In this document: in pieces, positions 11,517 to 22,700 of the stretch
Numbering within the stretch: position 1 is the first letter of the stretch
Layout of the letters: every line of letters starts with the position of its first letter
Assembly: GCA_013397695.1 (NCBI GenBank)
Contig: VYZI01000084.1
Span: 74,570 to 138,569 of the forward strand
Direction: 5' to 3'
Source of the DNA: Centropus unirufus
Taxonomy: Eukaryota > Chordata > Aves > Cuculiformes > Centropidae
DNA length: 64,000 bases
Program-made: the position numbers and the translations under genes
Notes under the pieces: model-generated
What the model saw: only the letters and a program-made list of their open reading frames with translations
The model's database searches: none
What the model was told of the DNA's origin: nothing

Positions 11517-13729
11517 GTAAGGGCTGTTGCTGCTGTCTACATCGCCCAAGGTCCCCAGCTCAGCAAGGCTGAGTGAGGGACCAGCAAGCCACACTTCTGC
11601 TCTCACCACCTGCATTTCTTGGGCTGCAGGCGATGCTGCCCACTGAACCCTGCATTGTGCCCCTCTGCTTTAACCCTCTTTATACCTCTGCTGTGATGTT
11701 CTTTTCTTGTTCTGAGGGCAAGTCTGTTTTCATCTTCTCTCCTTCTGATGTCTTTTCTCACCTGCTGGCTTCGCCCAGCCCACTCTTCACTCACTGAATG
11801 AGAAGCCCGCACAAGAACGTCCACCATGGAGGGGTTTTGTCTGTTAGAAGAACACCAGCTGAGACCAGCAGATGTTCTCCTGGCTGGGGAGCTTTCTCCA
11901 AGCAGCACCTTCTCACTTAGGATTTCAGGGGAGGAATGGGTGAAGGAGCCCTGCAGACTTTTTTTTCCCTCTCCCTTAGGAAAATTTTGAAATTCTCAAC
12001 CTGGATATGAATACTGGAGACACCCTGAAAATCAAGGGGAAGATCTCCAGTGATACTGATGGGTAAGTACAAAGAGACCACCTTGGCTTGGCAGGACTGA
12101 AGGTGAGCTGCAGAGGGAGGTGGTTTTCCCAAGTTGCCAGGTACAAAAAGTGTAAGCACAGCTTGGTATTAGGGGAGAAGCTACACCATCACTGCACAAG
12201 CTCTTCTGGTTCCTGAGCAAAATGAGTACATGGGAGGCCTTAAGTACCTGCAATGCTGATGGAGGAGTAGGGTGCAGAGCTGTGAGCTGGATCTCAGGTC
12301 TGCCAAGACCCTGTCCTACCCGCGCAGCTCACCCTCCTCCTGTTCCCCCACAGCTTCAGCTTCAATCTGGGCTGCAGCTCCTCAGATCTGGCATTTCACT
12401 TCAATCCCCGCTTTAATGAGTCTGTCATCGTCTGCAACTCCATGTGCTCCAAATCCTGGCAGGCAGAGGAACGTGATAGCAACCTCTGTTTCTCCAGGGG
12501 CTCCACTGTCAAGGTGAGGGGTCTGTGGTGGCATGGGGTTGTGCGATGTGTGTGGCAAGGGGATGTCCCTCGTTAGCAGATTCCTGTACTCTAGTCCTCC
12601 TAGTCCCATCCTATGCCTCCTGCTCCTGCCCAACGTCCTCTCATCCTTTGGGGTTTTGGTCCTGATTACCATTTCCACTCCCCCTTCAAATTCTCAATGC
12701 TTCCCCTGGGAATTTTGCGTGAACCCTGTCTGGCTTTGTGAGTGCTTCCTACCCCCATACCTGACCAGCAGGTGAGTGCTCCAGAGGCACATATGAAGGT
12801 AAGGGTGTGGTGGGGAGAGGGTGTCACCAAAAAGCAGGATCTTACTGATCTCTACCTGGTTTCTCTTCCTAATCCCTTCCTAAGCAAACATAGGCTTTAA
12901 GGCAAACCAGGGTTGGGAACAAGGCCCAAAAATATCTCCCTACTCCTGGATCCATCTGCCAATCTGTCATCCCTCTGCTCCTGTCCCGATAGCTGTCCCA
13001 CCCGACCTGAGGCCCCGAGACATTTAGCAGGGTTACATTTATGTGCATTCCTGTTTCTATTGCTATGGAGGGGAAGCTCCTTCCCTCAGTCATGGTTGGC
13101 TCTTGGGGAATGGGTGGTGGTGTGGTGGCTTTGAGGAATGATTTCTTTAATTTGCAATGATCAGTGATCTAACCTCCTCCTGCCTGCTCGTGTGTTCATG
13201 GGTGAAGCTCCTTTTTCCCGGTCCTGATGAGCTACTGAGGGCACTGAGGTGTCAGGTTTATTCTGCCCTGTTCAGAGTAGTTCTAAGCCGTGTGGTGTAT
13301 AAAGACACAAGTAAGTTTGACTGCTCTGAGTTTACTGTCTGAGTAGGTGAAACAGCCCCAGGAGAGATCCTTGTCCCCAGCTTGTAGTCTAGATAACAGC
13401 TCAGCCCCTTGATATCAGCTTCTCATTTCCTGCATCACCCTCAGCTCAACTCCCAGCACCTTGCTTAAGGCTTGACCAGGTTTGACCCACACGAATAACA
13501 GTCAGGTTTTCACCTGGATGCTCACTTCCTCATCTTCTGATTTGCCCCCAAATCCTGCCCTTCCTCCCCTCTTTTCTCCCAGTTCACCATCGAAATGCTG
13601 GCAGACAAATTCAAGGTGAAACTACCAGATGGGCATGAAGTGGAGTTCCCCAACCGGCACTGCTACAGCAAGATCAGCTACATGAGCATCAAGGGAGGCT
13701 TCAGGGTCACCTCCTTCAAGCTGGGCTGA
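11511..13729 (+). CDS. LGALS2: Galectin-2 (beta-galactoside-binding lectin), complete, four coding exons
   Basis: Small soluble prototype galectin that binds beta-galactosides on glycoproteins. Coding exons are 11511-11516 (predicted microexon, ATG TCT then gtaagg), 11980-12062, 12354-12513 and 13583-13729. The total is 396 nt, 131 aa plus stop; human galectin-2 has 132 aa. All junctions are GT-AG and in phase. A single carbohydrate-recognition domain fills the protein. The galactose-contact residues fall at the family positions: H45, N47 and R49 in HFNPR, V56 and N58 in IVCN, and W65, E68 and R70 in WQAEER. The C-terminal strand KVKLPDGHEVEFPNR is typical. There is no signal peptide, as expected for galectins, which leave cells by a non-classical route. 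Exons 2-4 are secure. Exon 1 is inferred from phase, donor consensus and an A at -3, and gives an N-terminus MSENFEI. The neighbouring CDC42EP1 on the minus strand has its 3' end facing this gene, as in human. Confidence 0.93.
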
Positions 13730-13750
13730 TGGGCATCACTTCGTAGCTCT

Positions 13751-13756
13751 AATAAA
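13751..13756 (+). terminator. LGALS2: LGALS2 poly(A) signal AATAAA
   Basis: A canonical AATAAA lies 22 bases after the LGALS2 stop codon, giving a very short 3' UTR. It is the first such hexamer downstream on this strand. Confidence 0.8.
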
Positions 13757-15070
13757 AACCCAAGCAGAGGGGCGTTGCTTGCTCCAGCTGCTTTGGCTTC
13801 CATGAGATCTCTGTCTCTGTGCAAGAAACTGCCAAAGTCCAAGGCTTTTCTGCCAACAGCAAAGGAGCCCTTGTTGGATGGAAATAGTTCCCAGATAACA
13901 TATCAGGCGCTTTTCCAGGTCTGACCAGGATATGGGGTTAAACAGAAGGTAGGGCAAAGCAGGCTGTAGGTGGGCTTTGGGAGGAGGGGGATTGCTTGGG
14001 GAGTGGTTGTGTAATCTCTTCACAATGTACCATTTCTTCCTGTACCCGAGTTTTTGGGAGTGGAACAAAAGGATTGATGTGAACAATGTGGCATTCCGTG
14101 CCACAGAAGTGCATAACTAAATATTAGGTTTGGGAACCTCAGGGCATGGGTTTGATGGGTTCCTCTTGGCTGCTCTCCCAGCCAGTGGGCAGGAGGGAAG
14201 GGGTGCCTTGCCCTCCCACGGGAATGGTACCATGCAAAGCGATGGCACTGGGAAGGGAGCACAGGTGTGCCCCTGAGCCAGCATTCCTCCTGGTGATAAG
14301 GAATTGTCTCAGCTGACTTTTCCCCTTATCTCACTTCCTTTACATATTGGCACATTCCAGCTGGGTTACCCATTACTCCGACATTTCCACACCGAGCCCT
14401 ACACAGTGAAAGTGAGGCAAGAGGAGGCAGTGGGGTAGGTTTGGGTTGGTTTATGTGGCTCAACACATCCCAGTCTGTGTCCCTCACACGGGACTGCAGG
14501 CAATTAGTGCTGATTATCAGGTATTGCTGCTCTAATTAAAAAATGTCTCGCTAGCCTTAAATGAAGCTAATGCATGACAGTGAACATCAGGGCACTTTAG
14601 GCTGGGTGGAAGGGGAGCAGAGAAGAAGAGCATCTTACAGAGAGCCTGGTCGAAGGCAAGGTGGCAGTGTCCTTGCCCTTCTGCTCTTCTTCTTCACTGC
14701 CCAGTTTGAGGGACTCGCTGCTGCCTGGGTTGTCTGATGGGCTGGGAGGACTGTGGCCAAGGAAGGTTCGGGAAAGGGAGCTGATCTTCTTCAGGCTGCA
14801 GAGGAATTGTTGCCAGGCTGGAGGGGAAGCTTTGCACCCCACTTGTGCGCTAAGTGGGGCAGGGTAGGTGGCAGATTTTGTGTGTTAGCCACGGTAAGTG
14901 GCAAAGTACCAAAACACTTAATCCAGGGATCCCAAAAGTGCTGGAAAAATCCTGCTGAGAGGGAAGAGGACGGGATTTTGCGGCTGGGTGCTGGCAGACA
15001 TAGCAAGGAAGATGATAAGGTTGTTGCAGCTGAGGGGAGGCACCAGAGGAGAAGTTAGTATCAAAACTGC
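13757..15070. other. Intergenic stretch between convergent LGALS2 and CDC42EP1
   Basis: No conserved coding sequence is seen. Apart from the GATA/E-box cluster near 14.3 kb and an AT-rich patch near 14.53 kb, the sequence is unremarkable. Confidence 0.6.
14294..14358. promoter_or_regulatory. Candidate regulatory cluster: paired inverted GATA sites around an E-box
   Basis: Within 65 bases there is a TGATAAG (14294-14300), the palindromic E-box TCAGCTGA (14309-14316), an inverted GATA site CTTATC (14325-14330) followed by CACTTCC (ETS-like), and a CATTCC TEAD-type core (14353-14358). GATA, E-box and ETS sites grouped at this spacing are known from vertebrate blood and endothelial enhancers. 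The cluster lies between the convergent 3' ends of LGALS2 and CDC42EP1. Function is inference from motif spacing only. Confidence 0.3.
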
Positions 15071-15076
15071 TTTAAT
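15071..15076 (-). terminator. CDC42EP1: Possible CDC42EP1 poly(A) signal (ATTAAA)
   Basis: On the minus strand ATTAAA occurs about 1.57 kb after the CDC42EP1 stop codon. I saw no closer minus-strand AATAAA. If used, the 3' UTR would be about 1.6 kb, and the long open frames seen between 15.3 and 16.1 kb would be UTR rather than genes. No transcript evidence is available. Confidence 0.3.
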
Positions 15077-16649
15077 AAGGACAATAATAAGTGCACGGGA
15101 TACAGAGTGGGGGCAGAAAGGATATTCCACAGATGTGGGTCTTTGGTCTGGAGCTTGTGTTATTATCCGGGAAGCAGAGGGCAGAGGGAGCTTGTCCTGA
15201 GAGCCAGGGTCTCTGCCCTGGAGGTGGCAGGGGTGATAAGGCTGATCCTGCTGGTTGCCAGTGGCCAGAGCTGGGGACTCCTTGAAGCTGCTGCCTGCCC
15301 CAGCTTCCTTCTGCTGGCCGGCATTAGGCAGTCACCCTGGGAGGCTGGAGGAGATAGACTTGCCCATTACCTTGATGGTGGCTCTTCCACACACCACGTA
15401 CGTGCATGCTGGTGACATTATTATGCTCTGAAGAGCTCTCTGCCCCAAGCAGCCAGGCAGTGGGTGAGCCGCGTGGGAGCAGAGCCCTTTGGCCATGGCC
15501 CGGCATCTCTCCATGCTGAACACCCCCTGCTGTCCCAGAGAACAAGGGGGTCCTGTGAGGGTCCCTCCAGTGACCTCAGCCCCTGAGCATGCCAGCTCCA
15601 TGCCATGGCACAAAGGCACTTCTGTGAGGGCCACTTGCACGTGGAGCAGCGTGGGGGGCAGCTTGTTCCAAGGCGGCTGCATCACCCAGGGCCACTCAGC
15701 GAGAGGCATTAGCCATCCTCCACACGTCCCCTTGGGAAGGGGCATGCTGGAAAGGGAGGTGCACGCGTGGGAAATGGGGAGAGGTGGTGAGGATGGAGAA
15801 GATGTGGCACAGACTGAGTGGCTGCAGAGTGGGAGTCTCCTTGTTCTGAGCTGGGGGGAAGGGGAGGGATTTTTGGGCCCAAGCTGCAGAATTCAGGGAT
15901 CTAACAACTGTCCCTCTGCCTCCAGCCAGACAAGAATTTTCTCCTCTCGCTGCTGTGAGTGGGTGGGAGCTGGCAGAGGAGCCATCCTAAGTGATGCTTA
16001 TCAAGCAGGAGGCAAGTGTGCGATTATCTCTGCGCGTGCCCTCACGCCCTGGACACTGAGCTTGTGACATTTTTTTGGAGAGGGGAATAGAGGCAGCCCA
16101 GCTGTGTGGGGTTTGTCTGCCCCTTGAGCCCCCTGCTGACCTCATGTGCTATATGGAGGGTCTGGCATCGGCTGGAGCTGAGGAGACCCCAATCTCCTGT
16201 GTCAGAGCTCTAAGAGGGCGCCTGGGCCAGCACAAAGGGTGGTTTGGGGCTTTGGTGGAAGACAGGGCATATCGTCAGACATGCTGGGAGGGCCAGGCTG
16301 AGGTAAGGGAGAGAGGACACTGGGGGGAATGGCATGGGGTAGGAAGGGGTTTAGGGTTTCTTTGGCACATGGGAATGTCCCTTTGGCATCTAATGGCAGT
16401 GATGCTGGGGAGGGACTGGGATGACTGGTACTGTGATGCAAAGCCCTCACTGGCCCCCCCAGCAGCCCAGCCCCAGGGAGCCCCCAGGAGCTAGGCTCTC
16501 CTCCTGCCCCCCAGTTCCCTTAGCCTGGAAAGGAAGTCACCCACTGGGTCCACCAGCAATGCTGGCACCTGAGGGTGGGGGACGGGGAGGAGGGTGAAGA
16601 CTCTGGCACCGGTGCCTATGGCAGGGGGCATGGTGGGAAGGATGGCTGT

Positions 16650-18899
16650 TCACACCTTGACTTCATCGTCCTCTTCTTCGTCGGCATACTCGAAGGAATT
16701 GTTGCGCATCTCCTGGGCACCAATGTACCCCTCCTGCAGGCTGGAGAGCTCAGCCTCCTCCTCCTCTTCCTCTCCTTGGTTCCAAGTGGCCTCGGGGGAC
16801 GGGCTTTCCCCTGCCACTTGTGACCGCCACGAGCTGCTGCTGGGGCTCTCCCACAGGGTCTGCGTCCGGGCCTGCCGGGGACCCTCACCTTTCTCTGAGC
16901 TCCGCGGTGTGCTGGTCCCACCATAGTGGTGGGCCAGGACCTGGGCTGCCCGGTCAAACTCTCCTGCCTCAATGCTGCAGTCATTCCAGTGCCCCTGCCA
17001 TGGTATCTCTCTCGGCGCTGCCCCTGGCCCTGAAGCCCAGGCAGGGTCTTCTCCCTCGATGGCGTGTGCATCTCCGTTGGCATGAACTGACAGTCCTGGC
17101 AGTGAGCTGCTCCCCGACAGGCTGGTCTTCCCAGAGCGGTCCCAGAAGCTGAATGTCTCCTTGTCCTCGCTGTGGGCTGCACCTGATGCTGGAGGGACCA
17201 CATCCTTGGTCCCCTCGGCATGGGGGAGGTCTGTGGCATCCTCCGCTACCTCGTTGCCATTGGTTTCAGAGAAGCTCATCACGTGGAGGAGCTCACTCAT
17301 CAGGGAGGGCCCCAGGTCCAGGCGGAACGAGAGCAGGGAGTCAGAGCGGTTCAACTCTTCTTCTCCGGGGAAGGCGCTCTCTTGGGTCTTTTCCAAGCGA
17401 GGGACACGGGGGATGGTGCAAAACCCTGACTCCAGCCCTGCAAGACAGAAGAGATGGCTGATGAGAAGGTGCATGACTAGGTGGGAGGAAACCTGCCTTA
17501 CATGTGTGGGTGGCGAGGGACACTGCCACCAAACTGGGGCAGGACACGCTCCTGTCAGTGGTGCTGGCCTCTAAAGGACAGGCCAGTGTCTGCGTGGACA
17601 TCTCCAAAGCCCAGAGTCATCGCTGAGGGTCTCCAGGAAGGCTCTGGGCTTGGCAAGATGCCGGTGGGGGCTGAGACAGGCAGGTGGGACCAGGAGATGG
17701 CAGCATTGCCTCAGTTTGCTCTTCCGCCTGAGCCCAACCACCTCTCCTGGTTCCTTCAGGCTCCCCAGGTCCCCCTCCCCGAGACCCTCTGCTCCACACC
17801 TCCCTGGGGAAAAGCTGAGCCACAGCCCAGTGCTGTGAGGCTGGAGAAAAGCCACTTAGCTGTCCTGTCCCGTTTGTCCCACAATCCTTTCACAAAGGTC
17901 CTTCCTAGACCCTGGCCAGCAGGGAGGGATTTGGGCAAAATGGGGAAGGGCGGGATGGAGTTCTTTGAGGAGCACGTGGAAATGGAGGGGTTGACACAGC
18001 CAGGGATGGGGTTGGGTCATCTTCATGGAGATGGGGAAGGCTGTACCATGGGTCCCTTTGATCTTTCTACCTTGGTGTAGGCTTTGGCTGGCTGTGCCAT
18101 CGCTGTCTTGGCTTACTCAGGCTGCTCATGGGGAAGCTGTAGGACTGGGGACAGGTGGAGGGCTTCCCCTTACAAGTGCTTCACACAGGCTACCAGCTGC
18201 GTGGGGCTATGGGAGAGGGAGACGAGGACAAACCATCCCTGTCCCACTTGGGGTACCCGGGGAAGAGACCCTCCAGGAGTGAGGATGGCAGCTGAAAGCA
18301 AGGTTAATGTTATCTCCTCACAGGGACTCTTAAATGTCCTCTCCCTGCTGAGAGCCTGAAGTCCTTCAGCGGGTAAACTGAGGCACAGAGCAATGGAGAG
18401 GGGCCGCAGAGGTGCTGTGCCCGAGCGCCAGCCCCTATCCCGCACTTCACTCACCGTAGACCTGGTGCGTTTTGGAGAAGCTGTTGGAGGCGCTTTTGAA
18501 GGAGAACTTGCTGGTCAATCCCCGGCCGCCACTGCCACCATCATATGTCCCCTCATTGAGCTGTGGCAGCGAGACAGCGTTCTTGATGATGGGTGAGATG
18601 GGTGGGGGGGCAGGAGATGCCTTTGCTTGGCTCCCCCCACCCCGGTTCCTCAGTGGTGTCCGGCGGACGTGCCGTAGGGTTCGGGTGAAGAAGTTGTTGG
18701 CTTTCGCTGTTTCAGTCCCACCGTGGTTGCTGAGGAAGGAGGTGTCCCCAAAGACGTCTCCGCCGCGCCCCACGTGCATGGTGTGCCGAAAGTCCCCCAG
18801 TGGCGGGCTGATCATGTCCGGCGTCAGCTCCGACTTCAGCCGTCGCTTGCCATGGGATCCTGACACCCAGCTGAGCACTGGCAGCTTTCCCAGACTCAT
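16650..18899 (-). CDS. CDC42EP1: CDC42 effector protein 1 (Borg5/MSE55), complete, two coding exons
   Basis: Effector of the Cdc42 GTPase that organises septin filaments and the actin cytoskeleton. The coding sequence is complement(18455-18899, 16650-17437), 1233 nt, 410 aa. The single coding intron has donor GTGAGT (from 18454 downward) and an acceptor at 17439-17438, splitting a glycine codon. The CRIB motif lies at about residues 30-44 (ISPP, then GDFRHTMHVG) and is followed by GGDVFGDTSFLSNHGG, near-invariant in this family. A second Borg block reads ISPIIKNAVSLPQLN. The third block, in exon 2, reads RSDSLLSFRLDLGPSL and corresponds to the septin-binding BD3 region. The C-terminus FEYADEEEDDEVKV matches the human end. 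The proline/alanine heptad repeats of human CDC42EP1 are absent here. The start ATG (18899) gives MSLGKL, which matches the conserved internal start in human; no upstream in-frame extension is supported. Confidence 0.95.
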
Positions 18900-18926
18900 G
18901 TTGCACCCTTCACCTCAGCCCTGCTC
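18455..18926 (-). other. CDC42EP1: CDC42EP1 first coding exon with 5' UTR start at an acceptor
   Basis: On the minus strand a clean acceptor (cttttgcag) ends at 18927, so this exon probably begins at 18926, giving 27 bases of 5' UTR before the ATG. It follows that at least one non-coding 5' exon lies further right in the 19-36 kb region. The exon carries the CRIB and first Borg homology blocks. Confidence 0.7.
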
Positions 18927-21761
18927 CTGCAAAAGCCACAAACCCCAGCCCTCACTGGGCTTCCAGCACCAGGGTGGCCTGTCACATCCCTGGCCTCTCC
19001 ATCGCTCCTGCTCCAATGCTCCTGGAGGGATGGCTCACGTCACCTTGGCTTTCGGTGGGTGGGAAGGGTGCTTGTCCCGTTGCTCCCCTGCACTATGTTG
19101 TGCTCATGAAATCACCTGCAGTGGGTCTGTCCTCAGGGGCAAGGATGGTGGTACCGTGGAGGTGTTCCCAGGGGAAGTCCAGGGCCACACGCCGCGGTGC
19201 AGTGGCCACTGGAAGCTGTGTCAGGCTGTGAACTTAGAACTTTATCCTCCGTCTTCCGCTTCCACCGGCACGAGGAAGGTGGTTGGAGATGGGACAGCAG
19301 GTAACAGGAGCTTGAGGTGGGATGGCAGGGCAAGCGCCTCACTCCCCTTGTTGTCCACCTAAAGAAGACAAAAGGAATGGTGAAGCCCTTGGAGAGGATT
19401 TTCCCAACAACACAGGCTGTGCCCCTGGGACTGGCTATGGAGGTTTAAGGCAGCGCATGAGCAACGGTGCAGGGCTTGCTACCAGCTGTCCCTTCACCTG
19501 GCTTTTCTCTTAGGGAAGAAGAAAAAAGCTTTCCCCCAGAACACACGCTCTCCCCCATCCCTCTGACCTCCCCTGATGTGGCTCCATTTCCTCTCCCTGC
19601 AAAGCAGCTTTATTGGACCTGGGCCGCAAACACAGACTGAGGATTTCCCTCCCAGACAGCATCTCCTCCCAGCGTGATGCCCTGCCTGGGCTCCTGAGGC
19701 GAGAAACCTCTCCCTTCTCTTTGCTATTCAGATGAACCCTTGGGGAGAGGGTGAGGCCTGTGGGCTGCTTGCTTTCGGGGAGGAGGAGGGAAAATGCAAT
19801 ATTTGTGTATTGGTTTGTTGTCCTCTGGCTGGTCCCTGGGTGCTGGGCAGATGGGTTGGAGCAGCAGGGAGAGGGGCACGAAGGGAGAGCAGATGGTTTG
19901 CAGGCAGGGGAAACTGAGGCACAGCAAGTCAGGGGATTGTTCGAGGTTGGAGGAGGATGCAGGAGGGGTCCTCGTACTCCAGGGAGTCCCGGAGGTGGTG
20001 GGGGGCAGGCAGGGAGGATGCAGCTGAGTGCATGACAGCAGGGTGATGACCTCCTGGGGCAGTGGGCAGGACATGGGTCAGCAGATCTCCCATCAGCAGG
20101 AGGGAGAGAGCAGGATGGGGAAAGGAGAGGATCTGGGGCACTTGAGAGCACCCGCGCTTGCCTGGGGATGTGCACTTCCCTGGGCTCAGTTCCTGCTCCA
20201 GGGCTGGGGGAACAGGACGGAGCTGGGTCCCTCCAGCAGGGCTGGATGTGCAGGGCAGCATGCCAAGAGGTGACTCACATCCGTCACTCTCCACATACCA
20301 GGACCCCCATTACTGCACGGTTAGGTCTGTCTCCCTGCTGCTGCCCGCCTCCTCTGCCTGTCCCCACGTCACCTCGGATCAGGTAGGCTGGTTCCAGGGA
20401 GGCAAAGTCTCTGTCAAGGAGGGATCTGGACATGGAACTGCTCTCCTGGCTCGCTGCATGTGTTTTTTTGCATTGCCCTGGCCTTGTTTGCTCACCCGGG
20501 TCCCTCTTATCTGCCAGGGGTTAATGCCTGAGAAGGGAAAACAAACCTCCCCCACCAGGTCCTAGCGCCATTGGCTGTCTCCTGGGGTGGCCATGGCCAG
20601 TGGCATCAAGGACAGTGTCAGGTTGGCTTCCTGCTGGCCCCCAGCTGCCAGCCTCACGCTGCTTGCATCTGCCTCCTGCTCACAGAGGCCATGCAGTGCT
20701 GCCTCCCAGCTGGGATGGGCCAAGCACGTGTCAAATTTGGGCTGGGAGGACAACCAGGGAGTAATTTCCTTCCTCTGGCACAACACCACCCATAGACAGT
20801 GGGTCAGGACTTTCCTGGGCTGCAAGGAGAGCCACCGGGGTGGTCCCTGCAGAACAACATGGGGCTTGGGATCACAGGGAAAGGGATGTGACCCTATTTT
20901 TGAGCTGTCCTTGGGTACCCCAGGAAGGTGTATGACCCCAGGAGAGGGTAGCAGGTGAGCTACAGCCCTCAAGTTTTCTTTTCCCTCCATGCACTGGAGT
21001 TGCTGAGAAATCCAAAGTGGGGACTGTGTCCTTCAGTGGAGACCAAAGGTGGCATCACCCTGGAAGAAGGGGTTGGGAGGTGAGGGAAAGGGGGATGTGG
21101 GAAGAGACCATCCCCCCCACTCCCTGCCTGGAGAAATATTGAGCTGGGAGCCAGAAGGGGGAAAGTGTTTCCCCTTCCTTGTCCCTTGGCCACCATAGGG
21201 ACACAACCCAACACCGCGTGGCCCTTGGCTCTCCCTGCCTGCTGGCAGGCAGCAGGCATTGGGAAGGAGGGAGGGAGAGAGGGAAAGAAGGAGGGAGGCA
21301 GCTGATGCCCAACCCTACCTGGATGGCACATTTCTGGCAGGTCTGTTGGGCTTTTTCTCCCTCCGATCTCCTCCTTTTCCCACCTTCCCTTTGCCACTGG
21401 TGTATCTCCCTGCTGGCTGTGCCCCTTTGAGCCCTCCTCTCTGCCCAAGCAGACTTATCCATGCCAGGGAAACTCGTGATTCTGTGGGCAAAGGGTGACC
21501 TGTGTGTTCTCCTTTCCTCCAGTGGGCATGGGAACCCTCCAACTGACCATTTGGGTGCTGCTTCCATTCCCTAGTTCCTTGTGATCACCAGCCTCCAACA
21601 CAGCAAGACCACAGCCCATCCTGACCTCCCCTTACTCTGGCTCCCTCCTCACCTCCTCCTGACAGCACCCTGTCCTCAAAGACCAATCACCAGGACCCCC
21701 TTCTCCTCACAGCCTGGCCTGCCCCCTGAGTTCAGCTGGTTTCCACTGGTTTTCCACTCAC

Positions 21762-22235
21762 CGGGAATGGCCAGAGCTGTTCTGATTGCTGCGAAGAGCG
21801 GAAACCAAAAAGGAGGGGCATGGGGGGGAATAATCCAGATGTCTAGTTGGCTGGAGCTGCCGAAAGCAGCCTCTTCTCTCCTCCCCTCCCACCCCCCCCA
21901 ATGAGGACATACTCCAAAAGAGGGCGAGGATACGTTTGGGGTGGTCTCAACATGGGGAAGAGTGGCTGGAAATGCCTGTGGGCGGCCAGGAAGGTTTTCC
22001 CAGCTTTACCAAGTGCTGAAAAATCTCCCTTTCCCTGGCGGAGGGGAGGCAGAGACTCCCCCATTTGGGTCACTTTGTTCTGGGATGGAGAAAGGTGACA
22101 GAGATAGACTTTAAGGGAAGGGGAAAAGGAACTCAGCTGGCCAGCCTGGGCCTCTTCCAGCTTCCCTGGAGCAGTGCCGGGCAGTAGGCGGACAAGCCCG
22201 AATCTGACTCCCGTGCTGCTGGCTGCTATATATAT
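21762..22235 (-). promoter_or_regulatory. CDC42EP1: Candidate CDC42EP1 promoter and non-coding first exon
   Basis: On the minus strand a TATA-like run (TATATATA within 22227-22235) is followed some 440 bases downstream by a consensus donor (CCCG then GTGAGTGG, intron starting at 21761). Together these could form a TATA box, start site and untranslated first exon splicing to the acceptor before 18926. A competing candidate is a minus-strand donor GTGAGA near 27.85 kb next to a GC-rich patch. Neither is supported by transcripts, so this is only a placement hypothesis. Confidence 0.25.
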
Positions 22236-22357
22236 GTGTTTGTGTCTCTCTGTATGACACACTGGGACATGGAAGAAGGCTGGAGCTCCAAAGGCGGGCA
22301 GTTTCCAGCCATCCTCTCACTGCCCCCTTGCTCGAAAATGCTCCATTTCTTCTTCCA

Positions 22358-22371
22358 CCCCCCCCCCCCCC
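22358..22371. repeat. C14 homopolymer
   Basis: Fourteen consecutive C residues (G14 on the minus strand). Such runs are error-prone in assembly and can form G-quadruplex structures on the G strand. It lies about 120 bases from the TATA-like run proposed for CDC42EP1. Confidence 0.9.
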
Positions 22372-22439
22372 GAAACTGAGGCATCCAAGAGCCCGTGGGG
22401 CTTTGAGGGGTATCCAGTGCGGAATGGGGAAGCGGGGTA

Positions 22440-22700
22440 CGCGATGCTTTTGCTCATCCTTGGAACCCCCTCCTTAACCCTTTTCTCTCCTTGTCCCCCC
22501 CTGGCCAGTTGCCCCTCTCCTCATTCCCACTTTCCTTTCTCACGGCTTCCTGTTGCATTCCTGCTTCCTTTTTTTTTTTTTTTTTTGCCATCCTCCCTGC
22601 CTCTATTGCCTTGCCACCTCTCCCGCTTCTCCCCTCTCCTACCACCCTCTCCACCCTTTCCCCTCTCCTCCTGATCTCCCTCCCCCAACCCCTCACTACA
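22440..22700. repeat. Long pyrimidine-rich tract with T18
   Basis: About 260 bases, strongly C+T on the plus strand (A+G on the minus strand), including a run of eighteen T at 22569-22586. The open frames crossing it in both directions are low-complexity translations and not genes. Polypurine-polypyrimidine DNA of this length can adopt triplex structure. Confidence 0.8.

Noticed and set aside
11822..11925. ATG in good context (CCACCATGG) upstream of LGALS2 exon 2
   Set aside because: No donor follows in phase with exon 2; the ATG TCT plus gtaagg at 11511 fits the gene structure better.
15489..16067. 192-codon open frame on the plus strand
   Set aside because: It overlaps the expected CDC42EP1 3' UTR, is crossed by other open frames in GC-rich DNA, and resembles no protein family.
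16616..17239. 207-codon minus-strand open frame
   Set aside because: It is a shifted-frame shadow of CDC42EP1 exon 2, whose true frame ends in the conserved DDEVKV.
19510..20175. 221-codon minus-strand open frame rich in P and S
   Set aside because: Low-complexity composition, no recognisable domain and no splice context; probably chance in GC-rich sequence.
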